Positions 1 to 5,284 of a stretch of DNA of 5,284 nucleotides are shown piece after piece (positions within the stretch are counted from its first letter, which is position 1; every line of letters starts with the position of its first letter). The position numbers and the translations under genes are program-made. The notes under the pieces are model-generated. The model did not search any database. It had not been told where the DNA came from and saw only the letters and a list, made by a program, of their open reading frames with translations. The stretch spans positions 1 to 5,284 of the forward strand of contig JALRFL010000185.1 in assembly GCA_023259875.1 (NCBI GenBank). The letters run 5' to 3'. The stretch is from Alphaproteobacteria bacterium. GTDB lineage: Bacteria > Pseudomonadota > Alphaproteobacteria > Puniceispirillales > UBA1172.

Positions 1-455
1 TGGAAATCTATTTAGCCTCTGATCATGCTGGTATCACCCTGCGCCTGCAGATCGCCGCCCATCTGACAGATAGAGGCATGATGATCCATGATCTAGGCCC
101 CGATGAAGGTGAGAAAGTCGATTATCCTGATTATGCGGCTAAACTTGCTGAGAATATGAAACCGGTATCGGATGCCTTTGGTGTTCTGGTCTGCGGCAGT
201 GGCATTGGCATTTCTATCGCCGCTAATCGGTTTCCTTGGATTCGCGCCGCGCTGTGCCATGATGTCACAACTGCGATTCTTTCTCGTCAACATAACGATG
301 CTAATGTAATAGCATTAGGGGAACGATTAATTGGGGCTACAACAGCGTTAGCGTGCATAGATGCGTTTGTTGATACGGCATTCGAAGGTGGGCGTCACAA
401 GGCCAGAGTAGAAAAGTTGACTGATTTGTCCGTTAAGGATATCGAATGCAAATAG
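1..455 (+). CDS. rpiB: Ribose-5-phosphate isomerase B (5' end just cut)
   Basis: RpiB interconverts ribose 5-phosphate and ribulose 5-phosphate in the cytoplasmic pentose phosphate pathway. The frame is open from base 3, and bases 1-2 (TG) are probably the end of the start codon, so only one base of the gene seems to be missing. The protein would be 151 residues, normal for the RpiB/LacAB family. Counting that Met as 1, it begins EIYLASDHAG, the family N-terminus with Asp8-His9. The active-site loop CGSGIG carries the catalytic-base Cys65, so this is the Cys-type enzyme. SRQHNDANVIALGER supplies His98, and GGRHKARVEKL supplies the phosphate-binding Arg132 and Arg136. All key residues expected from E. 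coli RpiB are present. The stop lies 24 bases before the chosen glyA start, and rpiB-glyA-nrdR adjacency is common in Alphaproteobacteria. A LacA/LacB subunit is unlikely because of the full RpiB motifs and the context. Confidence 0.95.
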   Translation, partial: EIYLASDHAGITLRLQIAAHLTDRGMMIHDLGPDEGEKVDYPDYAAKLAENMKPVSDAFGVLVCGSGIGISIAANRFPWIRAALCHDVTTAILSRQHNDANVIALGERLIGATTALACIDAFVDTAFEGGRHKARVEKLTDLSVKDIECK

Positions 456-469
456 CCCTCGTGAAAAAT

Positions 470-473
470 GGAG
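470..473 (+). promoter_or_regulatory. Ribosome-binding site deciding the glyA start
   Basis: GGAG at 470-473 is followed by six A residues and then ATG at 480. This is ideal Shine-Dalgarno spacing. It argues for ATG 480 over the in-frame ATG at 468, which has no purine-rich site upstream and overlaps this motif, and over the in-frame ATG at 489. Confidence 0.7.
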
Positions 474-479
474 AAAAAA

Positions 480-1754
480 ATGAATGAAATGAAAACCTTT
501 TTCAATTCGCCTCTGATGGAAACAGATCATGATCTGTTCTCAGCGATTGATAACGAAATGACGCGTCAGCGCGATGGCATTGAATTGATTGCATCTGAAA
601 ACATTGTCAGCCGTGCTGTGCTTGAGGCGCAAGGCTCTATTTTGACAAACAAATACGCTGAGGGCTATCCCGGTCGCCGTTATTATGGCGGATGCGAGTT
701 TGTAGATGTGGTGGAAAAACTGGCGATTGATCGTGCGAAAAAACTGTTTAACTGTGCTTGGGCTAATGTTCAGCCGCATTCAGGCGCGCAAGCGAATCAG
801 GGGGTGTTTCTCGCCCTGCTTAAGCCCGGTGATACCATCCTCGGGATGTCACTTGCGGCTGGCGGCCATTTAACCCATGGCTCTGCCCCAAATCTGTCCG
901 GGAAGTGGTTTAACGCTGTGCAATATGGTGTTCGCCGCGAAGACGGCATTCTGGATTATGAAGAAATTGCGCGTCTAGCCGATGAACATAAGCCTAAAAT
1001 GATTATCGCTGGCGGTTCGGCTTATCCGCGTGTGATTGACTTCAAACGCTTTCGCGAGATTGCCGATAGCTGCGGCGCTTATCTGATGGTGGATATGGCG
1101 CATATCTCTGGTCTTGTGGCAACTGGCGCTCATGTCAGCCCACTGGAATACGCCCATGTCGTGACCTCAACCACGCATAAAACCCTTCGGTGTTCGCGTG
1201 GCGGTATTATCCTTAGCAATGATGAGGACTTGGGCAAAAAGATCAATTCTGCGATGTTCCCCGGTCTTCAAGGTGGTCCACTTATGCACGCGATTGCTGG
1301 CAAGGCCGCTGGTTTTGGCGAGGCCCTAAAGCCGGAATTCAAAACCTATATCAACCATGTTGTTGATAACGCCAAGGTGCTGTCGGATACGCTCTTGGAA
1401 TGTGGGTTTGATATTGTTTCTGGCGGTACAGATAACCATATCGTTTTGGTGGACCTTAGGCCGAAAAAACTAACTGGGGATATCTCTGAAGTGTCATTGG
1501 AACGGGCGGATATCACTTGCAATAAAAATGGGGTGCCATTTGATCCTGAAAAACCCATGGTAACCTCAGGCATTCGGCTTGGCACACCTGCGGCGACGAC
1601 TCGCGGCTTTGGCAAAGATGAGTTCCGTCAAGTCGGCTTGCTGATCGGTGAGGTGTTAGACGGCCTTTCTAGCAACCGTAATGACAATAGCCCTGTGGAA
1701 GAAGCGGTTAAGAAAAAAGTTCACGATCTTTGTCGTGCCTTTCCAATTTACTAG
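480..1754 (+). CDS. glyA: Serine hydroxymethyltransferase
   Basis: GlyA is a PLP enzyme of the cytoplasm that converts serine and tetrahydrofolate to glycine and 5,10-methylene-tetrahydrofolate, the main source of one-carbon units for purines, thymidylate and methionine. From ATG 480 the protein is 424 residues, the usual size. An upstream in-frame ATG at 468 would add four residues but lacks a ribosome-binding site. The N-terminal motif ELIASEN, then LTNKYAEGYPGRRYYGG with catalytic Glu61, the VDMAH motif with Asp205 and His208, and the PLP Schiff-base Lys234 in STTHKTLR match E. coli GlyA with an offset of about five residues. Arg366 in TSGIRLGTPA should bind the substrate carboxylate. One oddity is that the motif normally read as THKTL-x-GPRGG is here THKTLRCSRGG, with Cys238-Ser239 replacing Gly-Pro. 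All core catalytic residues are kept, so the enzyme is expected to work. Threonine aldolase or other fold-type I enzymes are excluded by the length and motif set. Confidence 0.97.
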   Translation: MNEMKTFFNSPLMETDHDLFSAIDNEMTRQRDGIELIASENIVSRAVLEAQGSILTNKYAEGYPGRRYYGGCEFVDVVEKLAIDRAKKLFNCAWANVQPHSGAQANQGVFLALLKPGDTILGMSLAAGGHLTHGSAPNLSGKWFNAVQYGVRREDGILDYEEIARLADEHKPKMIIAGGSAYPRVIDFKRFREIADSCGAYLMVDMAHISGLVATGAHVSPLEYAHVVTSTTHKTLRCSRGGIILSNDEDLGKKINSAMFPGLQGGPLMHAIAGKAAGFGEALKPEFKTYINHVVDNAKVLSDTLLECGFDIVSGGTDNHIVLVDLRPKKLTGDISEVSLERADITCNKNGVPFDPEKPMVTSGIRLGTPAATTRGFGKDEFRQVGLLIGEVLDGLSSNRNDNSPVEEAVKKKVHDLCRAFPIY

Positions 1755-1768
1755 ATTTTGTGTATAAA
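1740..1768 (+). promoter_or_regulatory. Possible sigma-70-like promoter before nrdR
   Basis: TATAAA at 1763-1768 resembles a -10 box. TTTCCA at 1740-1745, 17 bases upstream, matches four of six positions of a -35 box. Transcription would begin near 1775 and leave a leader of under 30 bases for nrdR. The match is modest, and the -35 overlaps the end of glyA (stop at 1752-1754). An AT-rich spacer could produce this by chance. No convincing NrdR-box palindrome is seen here. Confidence 0.25.
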
Positions 1769-1818
1769 AGGGGCATTCATCAATAACTTGTAGGTTATCC
1801 CCATGGATTGCCCCTTTT
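1766..1818 (+). repeat. 10-base perfect inverted repeat enclosing the nrdR start
   Basis: AAAAGGGGCA at 1766-1775 is exactly complementary to TGCCCCTTTT at 1809-1818, which covers nrdR codons 3 to 6. A U-G pair (1765/1819) can extend the stem. The 33-base loop holds the presumed ribosome-binding region and the ATG at 1803. It also contains a smaller inverted repeat, ATAAC (1783-1787) with GTTAT (1794-1798). In RNA this could hide the nrdR initiation site. The 3' arm ends in TTTT, so a weak attenuator is another reading, although the large loop and short T run argue against a strong terminator. Confidence 0.45.
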
Positions 1819-2255
1819 GCCGACACCAGGACACCCAAGTCAAGGATTCGCGTCCTTGCGAAGATGGCGCGGCTATTCGTCGTCGCCGCCAATGCGCCTC
1901 ATGCGAGGCGCGATTTACCACCTTTGAGCGCGTGCAGTTGCGCGAATTGATGGTGGTGAAGCGGAATAACAAACGCTCTCCCTTTGATCGTGATAAATTG
2001 GAACGCTCCATGAATATCGCGCTTCGCAAGCGGAATGTTGATCCTGATATGGTTCAGCAACGGATTAATAATATTGTCCGCAAACTGGAATCCCAAGGTG
2101 AGGGAGAGACCACAACCCAAGAGATAGGCCGTCAGGTCATGGAAGAACTGGCCCAGATCGACAAGGTTGCTTATGTTCGCTATGCTTCGGTTTATCGAAA
2201 CTTCCGCGAAGCGCAAGATTTCGGGAATTTCGTCAAGGATGAAGTGGACAAATAA
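1803..2255 (+). CDS. nrdR: Transcriptional repressor NrdR
   Basis: NrdR represses ribonucleotide reductase operons. It binds NrdR-box palindromes in their promoters, with ATP/dATP binding setting the DNA-binding form. The protein is 150 residues, the family norm. The N-terminus MDCPFCRHQDTQVKDSRP fixes the start at ATG 1803. The zinc ribbon uses Cys3, Cys6, Cys31 and Cys34, with the basic run RRRR before the second Cys pair. The following FTTFERVQL and VVKRNNKRSPFDRDKL lead into the ATP-cone (about residues 46-136), which ends with the typical VAYVRYASVYRNF. It lies 48 bases after glyA and 52 bases before ribD, the common alphaproteobacterial place for nrdR. Its targets are not in this window. 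The ribosome-binding site is weak (AGG at 1792-1794), and the initiation region lies inside an inverted repeat. Confidence 0.97.
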   Translation: MDCPFCRHQDTQVKDSRPCEDGAAIRRRRQCASCEARFTTFERVQLRELMVVKRNNKRSPFDRDKLERSMNIALRKRNVDPDMVQQRINNIVRKLESQGEGETTTQEIGRQVMEELAQIDKVAYVRYASVYRNFREAQDFGNFVKDEVDK

Positions 2256-2307
2256 AGTCCCTTTTCTGTTCTTGATTGGCGCAACTTCTGGCAATTGAGC
2301 GTTACGG

Positions 2308-3408
2308 ATGTCTGATGTGATTTCTGCCGCAGATCGGAAATGGATGCGATCCGCGTTAATGATGGCGCGGCGCGGCGATGGGCGCACTGCCCCTAATCCG
2401 GCTGTGGGCTGTGTCATTGTCAAAGATGATGTGTTGGTGGGGCGCGGCGTCACCGCCGATGGTGGCCGCCCCCATGCCGAAACGGTTGCTCTTGCTTCGG
2501 CAGGCGGTTCTGCCAAAGGGGCAACGGCCTATGTCACGCTAGAGCCTTGCTCACATCATGGCCAGACCCCACCCTGCTGTCAGGCGTTAATCGCGGCTGG
2601 AATCGCCCGTGTGGTCATAGGCATTCAAGACCCTGACGAAAGGGTGTCTGGCAGGGGAATTGCGGCTATGACCGCCGCAGGGATAACCGTGACCACGAGC
2701 GTTCTTAAGGATGCGATTGCCGACCAACTGGCAGGGTATCGTCAGGCGCGTCTGATGGGACGACCGCAAGTCACGATCAAGATTGCCACCTCGCTAGATG
2801 GTAAAATTGCCCTCAGAGATGGCACTTCACAATGGATTACTGGGGCATTGGCTAGGCAATATGTGCATCTGTTGCGATCACGCCATGATGCCGTGCTCAC
2901 TGGGGCAGGTACGGTGAGGGCAGATAATCCTATGCTGACTTGCCGCTTGGATGGCATCACCCATCAACCGCTTCGTGTGGTCATGGCATCAGGGCAGGGG
3001 CTTGACCCCAGATCAGAGATTTTTGCCACATCCGGACAATTTCCTACGCTTGTGATTTGCCCTGACGCCTCATCCTATAAAGACACCTTGCCAGTTGAGG
3101 TTAAAACCGTGGCGGTCAAAACAGGTCAAGATGGCTATCCTGATCCCATGAACACCTTGTCAGCTTTGGCAAAACAAGGTATGACCAGCGTTCTGATTGA
3201 GGCTGGCGGCACGCTGTTAGCCTCTTTTATAAAGGCAGGTTTAGTAGATCGCATCATCTGGATCAGAAATCCGATGGTCATTGGCGGTGACGGGTTGCCG
3301 GCTGTTGCGGAACTGGGTTTGACAAAGCTTGACGCTGGCAGAGGTTATAGGCTTGATCACCGACAGCTGCTTGGTGAGGATGTGCTGGAAATCTGGCAAC
3401 GCAAATGA
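2308..3408 (+). CDS. ribD: Bifunctional riboflavin biosynthesis deaminase/reductase
   Basis: RibD deaminates the pyrimidine made by GTP cyclohydrolase II and then reduces its ribosyl side chain with NADPH. These are steps two and three of the GTP branch of riboflavin synthesis. The 366-residue length is normal. The N-terminal deaminase domain (about 8-145) has TAPNPAVGCVIV with Asn30, the HAE motif with zinc ligand His56 and catalytic Glu58, and PCSHHGQTPPC with zinc ligands Cys81 and Cys90. The reductase domain (about 152-365) starts at TIKIATSLDGKIA with Lys158 and continues through QWITG, GAGTVRADNP and LIEAGGTLLASF with Glu298. Both active sites look complete. Small departures are Gln86 where Arg or Lys is usual, and EAGG for EGGG. 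ATG 2308 is the first start after an in-frame TGA at 2296-2298, and the ribosome-binding site is weak. The gap before it (52 bases) is too short to hold an FMN riboswitch. Confidence 0.96.
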   Translation: MSDVISAADRKWMRSALMMARRGDGRTAPNPAVGCVIVKDDVLVGRGVTADGGRPHAETVALASAGGSAKGATAYVTLEPCSHHGQTPPCCQALIAAGIARVVIGIQDPDERVSGRGIAAMTAAGITVTTSVLKDAIADQLAGYRQARLMGRPQVTIKIATSLDGKIALRDGTSQWITGALARQYVHLLRSRHDAVLTGAGTVRADNPMLTCRLDGITHQPLRVVMASGQGLDPRSEIFATSGQFPTLVICPDASSYKDTLPVEVKTVAVKTGQDGYPDPMNTLSALAKQGMTSVLIEAGGTLLASFIKAGLVDRIIWIRNPMVIGGDGLPAVAELGLTKLDAGRGYRLDHRQLLGEDVLEIWQRK

Positions 3409-3415
3409 TGGCATA

Positions 3416-3442
3416 ATGGCCTTAGCCCTGATGGCTAACCAT
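3416..3442 (+). repeat. Hairpin between ribD and ribE
   Basis: TTAGCC (3422-3427) pairs perfectly with GGCTAA (3433-3438) around a 5-base loop. The stem extends as ATGG (3416-3419) with CCAT (3439-3442) across a 2-base CC bulge, giving ten pairs in all. It begins eight bases after the ribD stop. No T-run follows directly, so it is not a standard intrinsic terminator. It could affect mRNA processing or stability, or be chance. Confidence 0.4.
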
Positions 3443-3485
3443 ATCGGTGATGATGGAAGATAAAGGTTTTTGAAAGCATGATGAC

Positions 3486-4109
3486 ATGTTCACAGGAATA
3501 ATTACCGCGCTGGGAGAACTGGTCGCCATCAATCATAAAACGGATGGAGGCGCTAGGCTTGAGATTAAAACCCCATGGGATTGTAAGGCTATTGCTGAGG
3601 GGGCATCTATCGCGTGTAGTGGGATTTGCCTAACCCTTGTTGATGCCACCGCCAACAGCTTTATGGTTGATGCGTCTGACGAGACCCTAAAGGTCACCAC
3701 AATGCAAGACTGGCAGGTCGGCCGACGGATCAACCTTGAAAGGGCATTAGCGCTTGGGGATGAACTGGGTGGGCATATTGTTTCAGGTCATGTTGATGGC
3801 AAAGGCACGGTAACAAAAATTCAACCCGAAGGTGATAGTTACCTCATGGCGTTTGATTTGCCCGAAGAATTAGCCCCATTTGTTGCCGCCAAAGGGTCTA
3901 TTACCATTGACGGCATTTCCCTTACGGTTAATCGGGTCAAAGGCACGGTGTTTGAAATTATGGTTGTGCCGCATACTTGGGCGCATACCACTTTGGCGGA
4001 TTGCAGTGATGGCTCGGCGGTGAATATTGAGGTGGATATGCTAGCCCGATATGTTGCCCGGATGGCGCAGTTTCAACAGGATATTGTTCAGAAAGGGTTA
4101 GAAAAGTGA
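3486..4109 (+). CDS. ribE: Riboflavin synthase, alpha chain
   Basis: This enzyme dismutates two 6,7-dimethyl-8-ribityllumazine molecules to riboflavin and a pyrimidinedione that is recycled by lumazine synthase. It acts in the cytoplasm as a trimer. The 207-residue protein has the two tandem lumazine-binding barrels of the family. The first has the invariant start MFTGII, then SGICLTLVD with Cys48 and Thr50. The second opens with GDELGGHIVSGHVDG (His97, His102) and contains KGSITIDGISLT (Asp142). The N-terminal Phe2 region contributes to the active site, so ATG 3486 is secure although two out-of-frame ATGs lie just upstream (3478 and 3481). GAAAG at 3472-3476 is the likely ribosome-binding site. 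The 77-base gap from ribD is the longest in the window. The stop overlaps the next gene by four bases. It is called ribC in E. coli nomenclature. No key residue appears to be missing. Confidence 0.96.
   Translation: MFTGIITALGELVAINHKTDGGARLEIKTPWDCKAIAEGASIACSGICLTLVDATANSFMVDASDETLKVTTMQDWQVGRRINLERALALGDELGGHIVSGHVDGKGTVTKIQPEGDSYLMAFDLPEELAPFVAAKGSITIDGISLTVNRVKGTVFEIMVVPHTWAHTTLADCSDGSAVNIEVDMLARYVARMAQFQQDIVQKGLEK
4092..4097 (+). promoter_or_regulatory. Ribosome-binding site for the GTG start of the RibB-like gene
   Basis: AAAGGG at 4092-4097 lies eight bases before GTG 4106. That GTG shares four bases (GTGA) with the ribE stop. The good site and the overlap together support GTG 4106 as the start and suggest translational coupling to ribE. 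Confidence 0.65.
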
Positions 4110-5245
4110 CCCCTGATCAAGCTGACCAGATTTCCGTTAGCACGATTGATCGTCTTTTGGATGATGCCAAGGCTGGCAAAATGTTCATCCTGATGGATGA
4201 TCGTGACGGCTCATCCACGGGGGATCTATGTATTCTGGCCGAACATTGTGACGATAAAGCCGTTAATACCATGCTTAAGCACGCGCGCGGCATTATTTGT
4301 TTGGCGATTGATCGGGACAGAGCCACCAATCTGGGTTTGAACTTTCATGACCGTATGTTTGACTCGCCGCGCCATTCCGCTATTACCATTTCTATCGAAG
4401 CCCGGCTTGGCATTTCCACAGGAGTTTCAGCCAAGGATAGGGCACATAGTATCCGTGTGGCGGCTGATCCGGCTTATGGGGCGTCTGATATTGTCTCGCC
4501 GGGGCATTTGTTCCCTTTGATTGCTAAAGAAGGCGGTACTTTGGTACGCGCTGGCAGGACTGAAGCCGTTGTTGATATCGCCAAAGCCGCGGGACATTGG
4601 CCAGCAGGCGTGCTTTGCCAAATCATGAACGAAGATGGTTCGCTTGCTGACCGCGATTTTCTTGAAGATTTTGCCAAAACGCATCAGTTGGGTATCGGCA
4701 CCATTGCGGATTTGATTGCATGGAAACGCCGCCGCCAGACCATCATCAAGCGCAGTGGTGAGATTATCTTTCGCTCATCTATTGGTGGTGACTGGCGGAT
4801 GATGGTGTATATCAATACCGCTAGCTATGCCGAACATATTGTTTTGATTAAGGGGGATTTGTCATCCCCTGATCCTGTGTTGGTTCGGATGCACGCGATT
4901 AATCTGATGACCGATGTCTTGGGTGAGGAGCTTTCTGGCCGAACAGGGAATGAGATTCAAACGGCGATGAAAATGATTGCCGATGAAGGCAGGGGGCTGA
5001 TCGTTATGTTAAGAGAGCCAAGCCCAACAACGATTTCTGATCTGGTTCAGCGCAAAGTTTCTGGGGACACATCAAGCCGGAACGAGATACGAAACTATGG
5101 CGTTGGGGCGCAGATTCTGAATGATCTTGGCGTTGATAAAATGATCCTGTTATCAAATGTTCAGCGCAATATCGTAGGGCTTGAAGGCTATGGGCTGACG
5201 ATATCTGGCTATCGCAGTTTTGATCATGAGGGCGATAACGCATGA
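4106..5245 (+). CDS. ribB: RibB/RibA-like two-domain protein (RibBX type) with degraded active sites
   Basis: By position and overall similarity this is the DHBP-synthase gene of the riboflavin operon: 379 residues, with a RibB-like domain (about 8-207) fused to a GTP cyclohydrolase II-like domain (about 212-375). Fold-defining stretches remain: GRGI-type ARGIICLAI, STGVSAKDRA, SPGHLFPL with His134, GVLCQIMNEDG, and the C-terminal RNYGVGAQILNDLGVDKMILLSN. Catalytic positions do not. The loop usually reading DDEDRENEGD is DDRDGSSTGD, so E. coli Arg37, Glu38 and Glu40 become Gly35, Ser36 and Thr38. The metal-binding His153 becomes Arg151, and Glu174 becomes Gln172. The C-terminal domain has no cysteine at all, so the zinc site is gone (Asn266, Ser277 and Arg279 at the ligand positions), and the QEGRGIGL-type motif is replaced near Arg303-Glu304-Pro305. 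A degenerate second domain is known from RibBX proteins. A degenerate first domain is not expected. The open, operon-embedded frame suggests a retained protein, perhaps structural or regulatory. That role is inference. Confidence 0.85.
   Translation: MTPDQADQISVSTIDRLLDDAKAGKMFILMDDRDGSSTGDLCILAEHCDDKAVNTMLKHARGIICLAIDRDRATNLGLNFHDRMFDSPRHSAITISIEARLGISTGVSAKDRAHSIRVAADPAYGASDIVSPGHLFPLIAKEGGTLVRAGRTEAVVDIAKAAGHWPAGVLCQIMNEDGSLADRDFLEDFAKTHQLGIGTIADLIAWKRRRQTIIKRSGEIIFRSSIGGDWRMMVYINTASYAEHIVLIKGDLSSPDPVLVRMHAINLMTDVLGEELSGRTGNEIQTAMKMIADEGRGLIVMLREPSPTTISDLVQRKVSGDTSSRNEIRNYGVGAQILNDLGVDKMILLSNVQRNIVGLEGYGLTISGYRSFDHEGDNA
5229..5232 (+). promoter_or_regulatory. Ribosome-binding site for the next gene
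   Basis: AGGG at 5229-5232, within GAGGGCG, lies nine bases before ATG 5242. It supports that ATG as a true start and suggests coupling to the end of the RibB-like gene. Confidence 0.55.
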
Positions 5246-5284
5246 CCGAAGCCGATGATGATCAATTAGACCATAAAGATTTGC
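5242..5284 (+). CDS. ribH: Start of the next gene, probably lumazine synthase (cut by window end)
   Basis: ATG 5242 overlaps the preceding stop as ATGA and has a ribosome-binding site. Only 14 codons are visible (MTEADDDQLDHKDL), an acidic and poorly conserved N-terminus that by itself cannot identify the protein. The ribH call rests on gene order: in Alphaproteobacteria ribD-ribE-ribB is commonly followed by ribH and then nusB. RibH would condense DHBP with the ribitylamino-pyrimidine to give the substrate of RibE. The reading frame is likely real, while the name is inferred from context. Confidence 0.5.
   Translation, partial: MTEADDDQLDHKDL

Noticed and set aside
301..318. Hairpin CTAATG / CATTAG inside rpiB
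   Set aside because: Six pairs within well-conserved codons (NVIAL) and no T-run. This is expected by chance in coding sequence.
468..479. Upstream ATG 468 as the glyA start
   Set aside because: It has no ribosome-binding site, and the GGAG that serves ATG 480 overlaps it. The four extra residues have no family support.
2256..2307. FMN riboswitch before ribD
   Set aside because: The 52-base gap is shorter than the element and shows none of its conserved sequence.
1899..2516. A 205-codon open frame on the minus strand across the nrdR-ribD junction
   Set aside because: It lies opposite two secure genes whose motifs and start sites are clear. Its translation shows no recognisable domain, so it is a shadow frame.
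3412..3417. CATAAT as a -10 box for a ribE promoter
   Set aside because: It matches five of six bases, but no acceptable -35 element lies 16-18 bases upstream.
4853..4869. G+C-rich hairpin GGGGAT / ATCCCC in the C-terminal part of the RibB-like gene
   Set aside because: Only six pairs, inside an open reading frame, and not followed by a T-run, so neither a terminator nor a clear regulatory element.
4106..5245. RibB-like gene as a decaying pseudogene with frameshifts
   Set aside because: The frame is intact from GTG to TGA, has a good ribosome-binding site and overlapping neighbours, and keeps fold motifs along its whole length. Substitution, not disruption, explains the changes.

Overview
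This window is a compact run of forward-strand genes that reads as the conserved alphaproteobacterial block rpiB - glyA - nrdR - ribD - ribE - ribB(A) - ribH. Gene order, protein motifs and a moderate base composition (near half G+C by eye) suggest an alphaproteobacterium. A marine, SAR116-like lineage is possible, but the sequence alone does not prove it. There are no mobile elements, CRISPR arrays, tRNAs or rRNAs, and no gene-free stretch longer than 77 bases.

Region by region: 1-455 is almost all of rpiB (ribose-5-phosphate isomerase B), with only the first base of its probable start codon missing. 480-1754 is glyA (serine hydroxymethyltransferase). 1803-2255 is nrdR (zinc-ribbon/ATP-cone repressor of ribonucleotide reductase genes). 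A possible promoter and a long inverted repeat lie around the nrdR start. 2308-3408 is ribD (bifunctional deaminase/reductase). A 77-base gap with a hairpin follows. 3486-4109 is ribE (riboflavin synthase alpha chain). 4106-5245 is a two-domain RibB/RibA-like gene that starts at GTG inside the ribE stop. 5242-5284 is the start of the next gene, probably ribH.

The first three genes belong to pentose, one-carbon and deoxynucleotide metabolism. The last four form a riboflavin cluster. RibD carries out the second and third steps of the GTP branch, RibE the last step, and RibH would condense the two branches. The RibB position should supply 3,4-dihydroxy-2-butanone 4-phosphate (DHBP).

The striking observation is in the RibB-position gene. 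Its frame is intact and the fold is recognisable, but the N-terminal DHBP-synthase domain lacks nearly all known catalytic and metal-binding residues: the acidic RENEG loop, the metal-binding His and the catalytic Glu. The C-terminal domain lacks the zinc cysteines of GTP cyclohydrolase II. It looks like a pseudoenzyme kept inside an otherwise functional riboflavin operon. If so, genuine RibB and RibA activities must be encoded elsewhere. Secondary points are a 10-base perfect inverted repeat that encloses the nrdR ribosome-binding region, a hairpin between ribD and ribE, and an unusual Cys-Ser in the GlyA cofactor-lysine motif.
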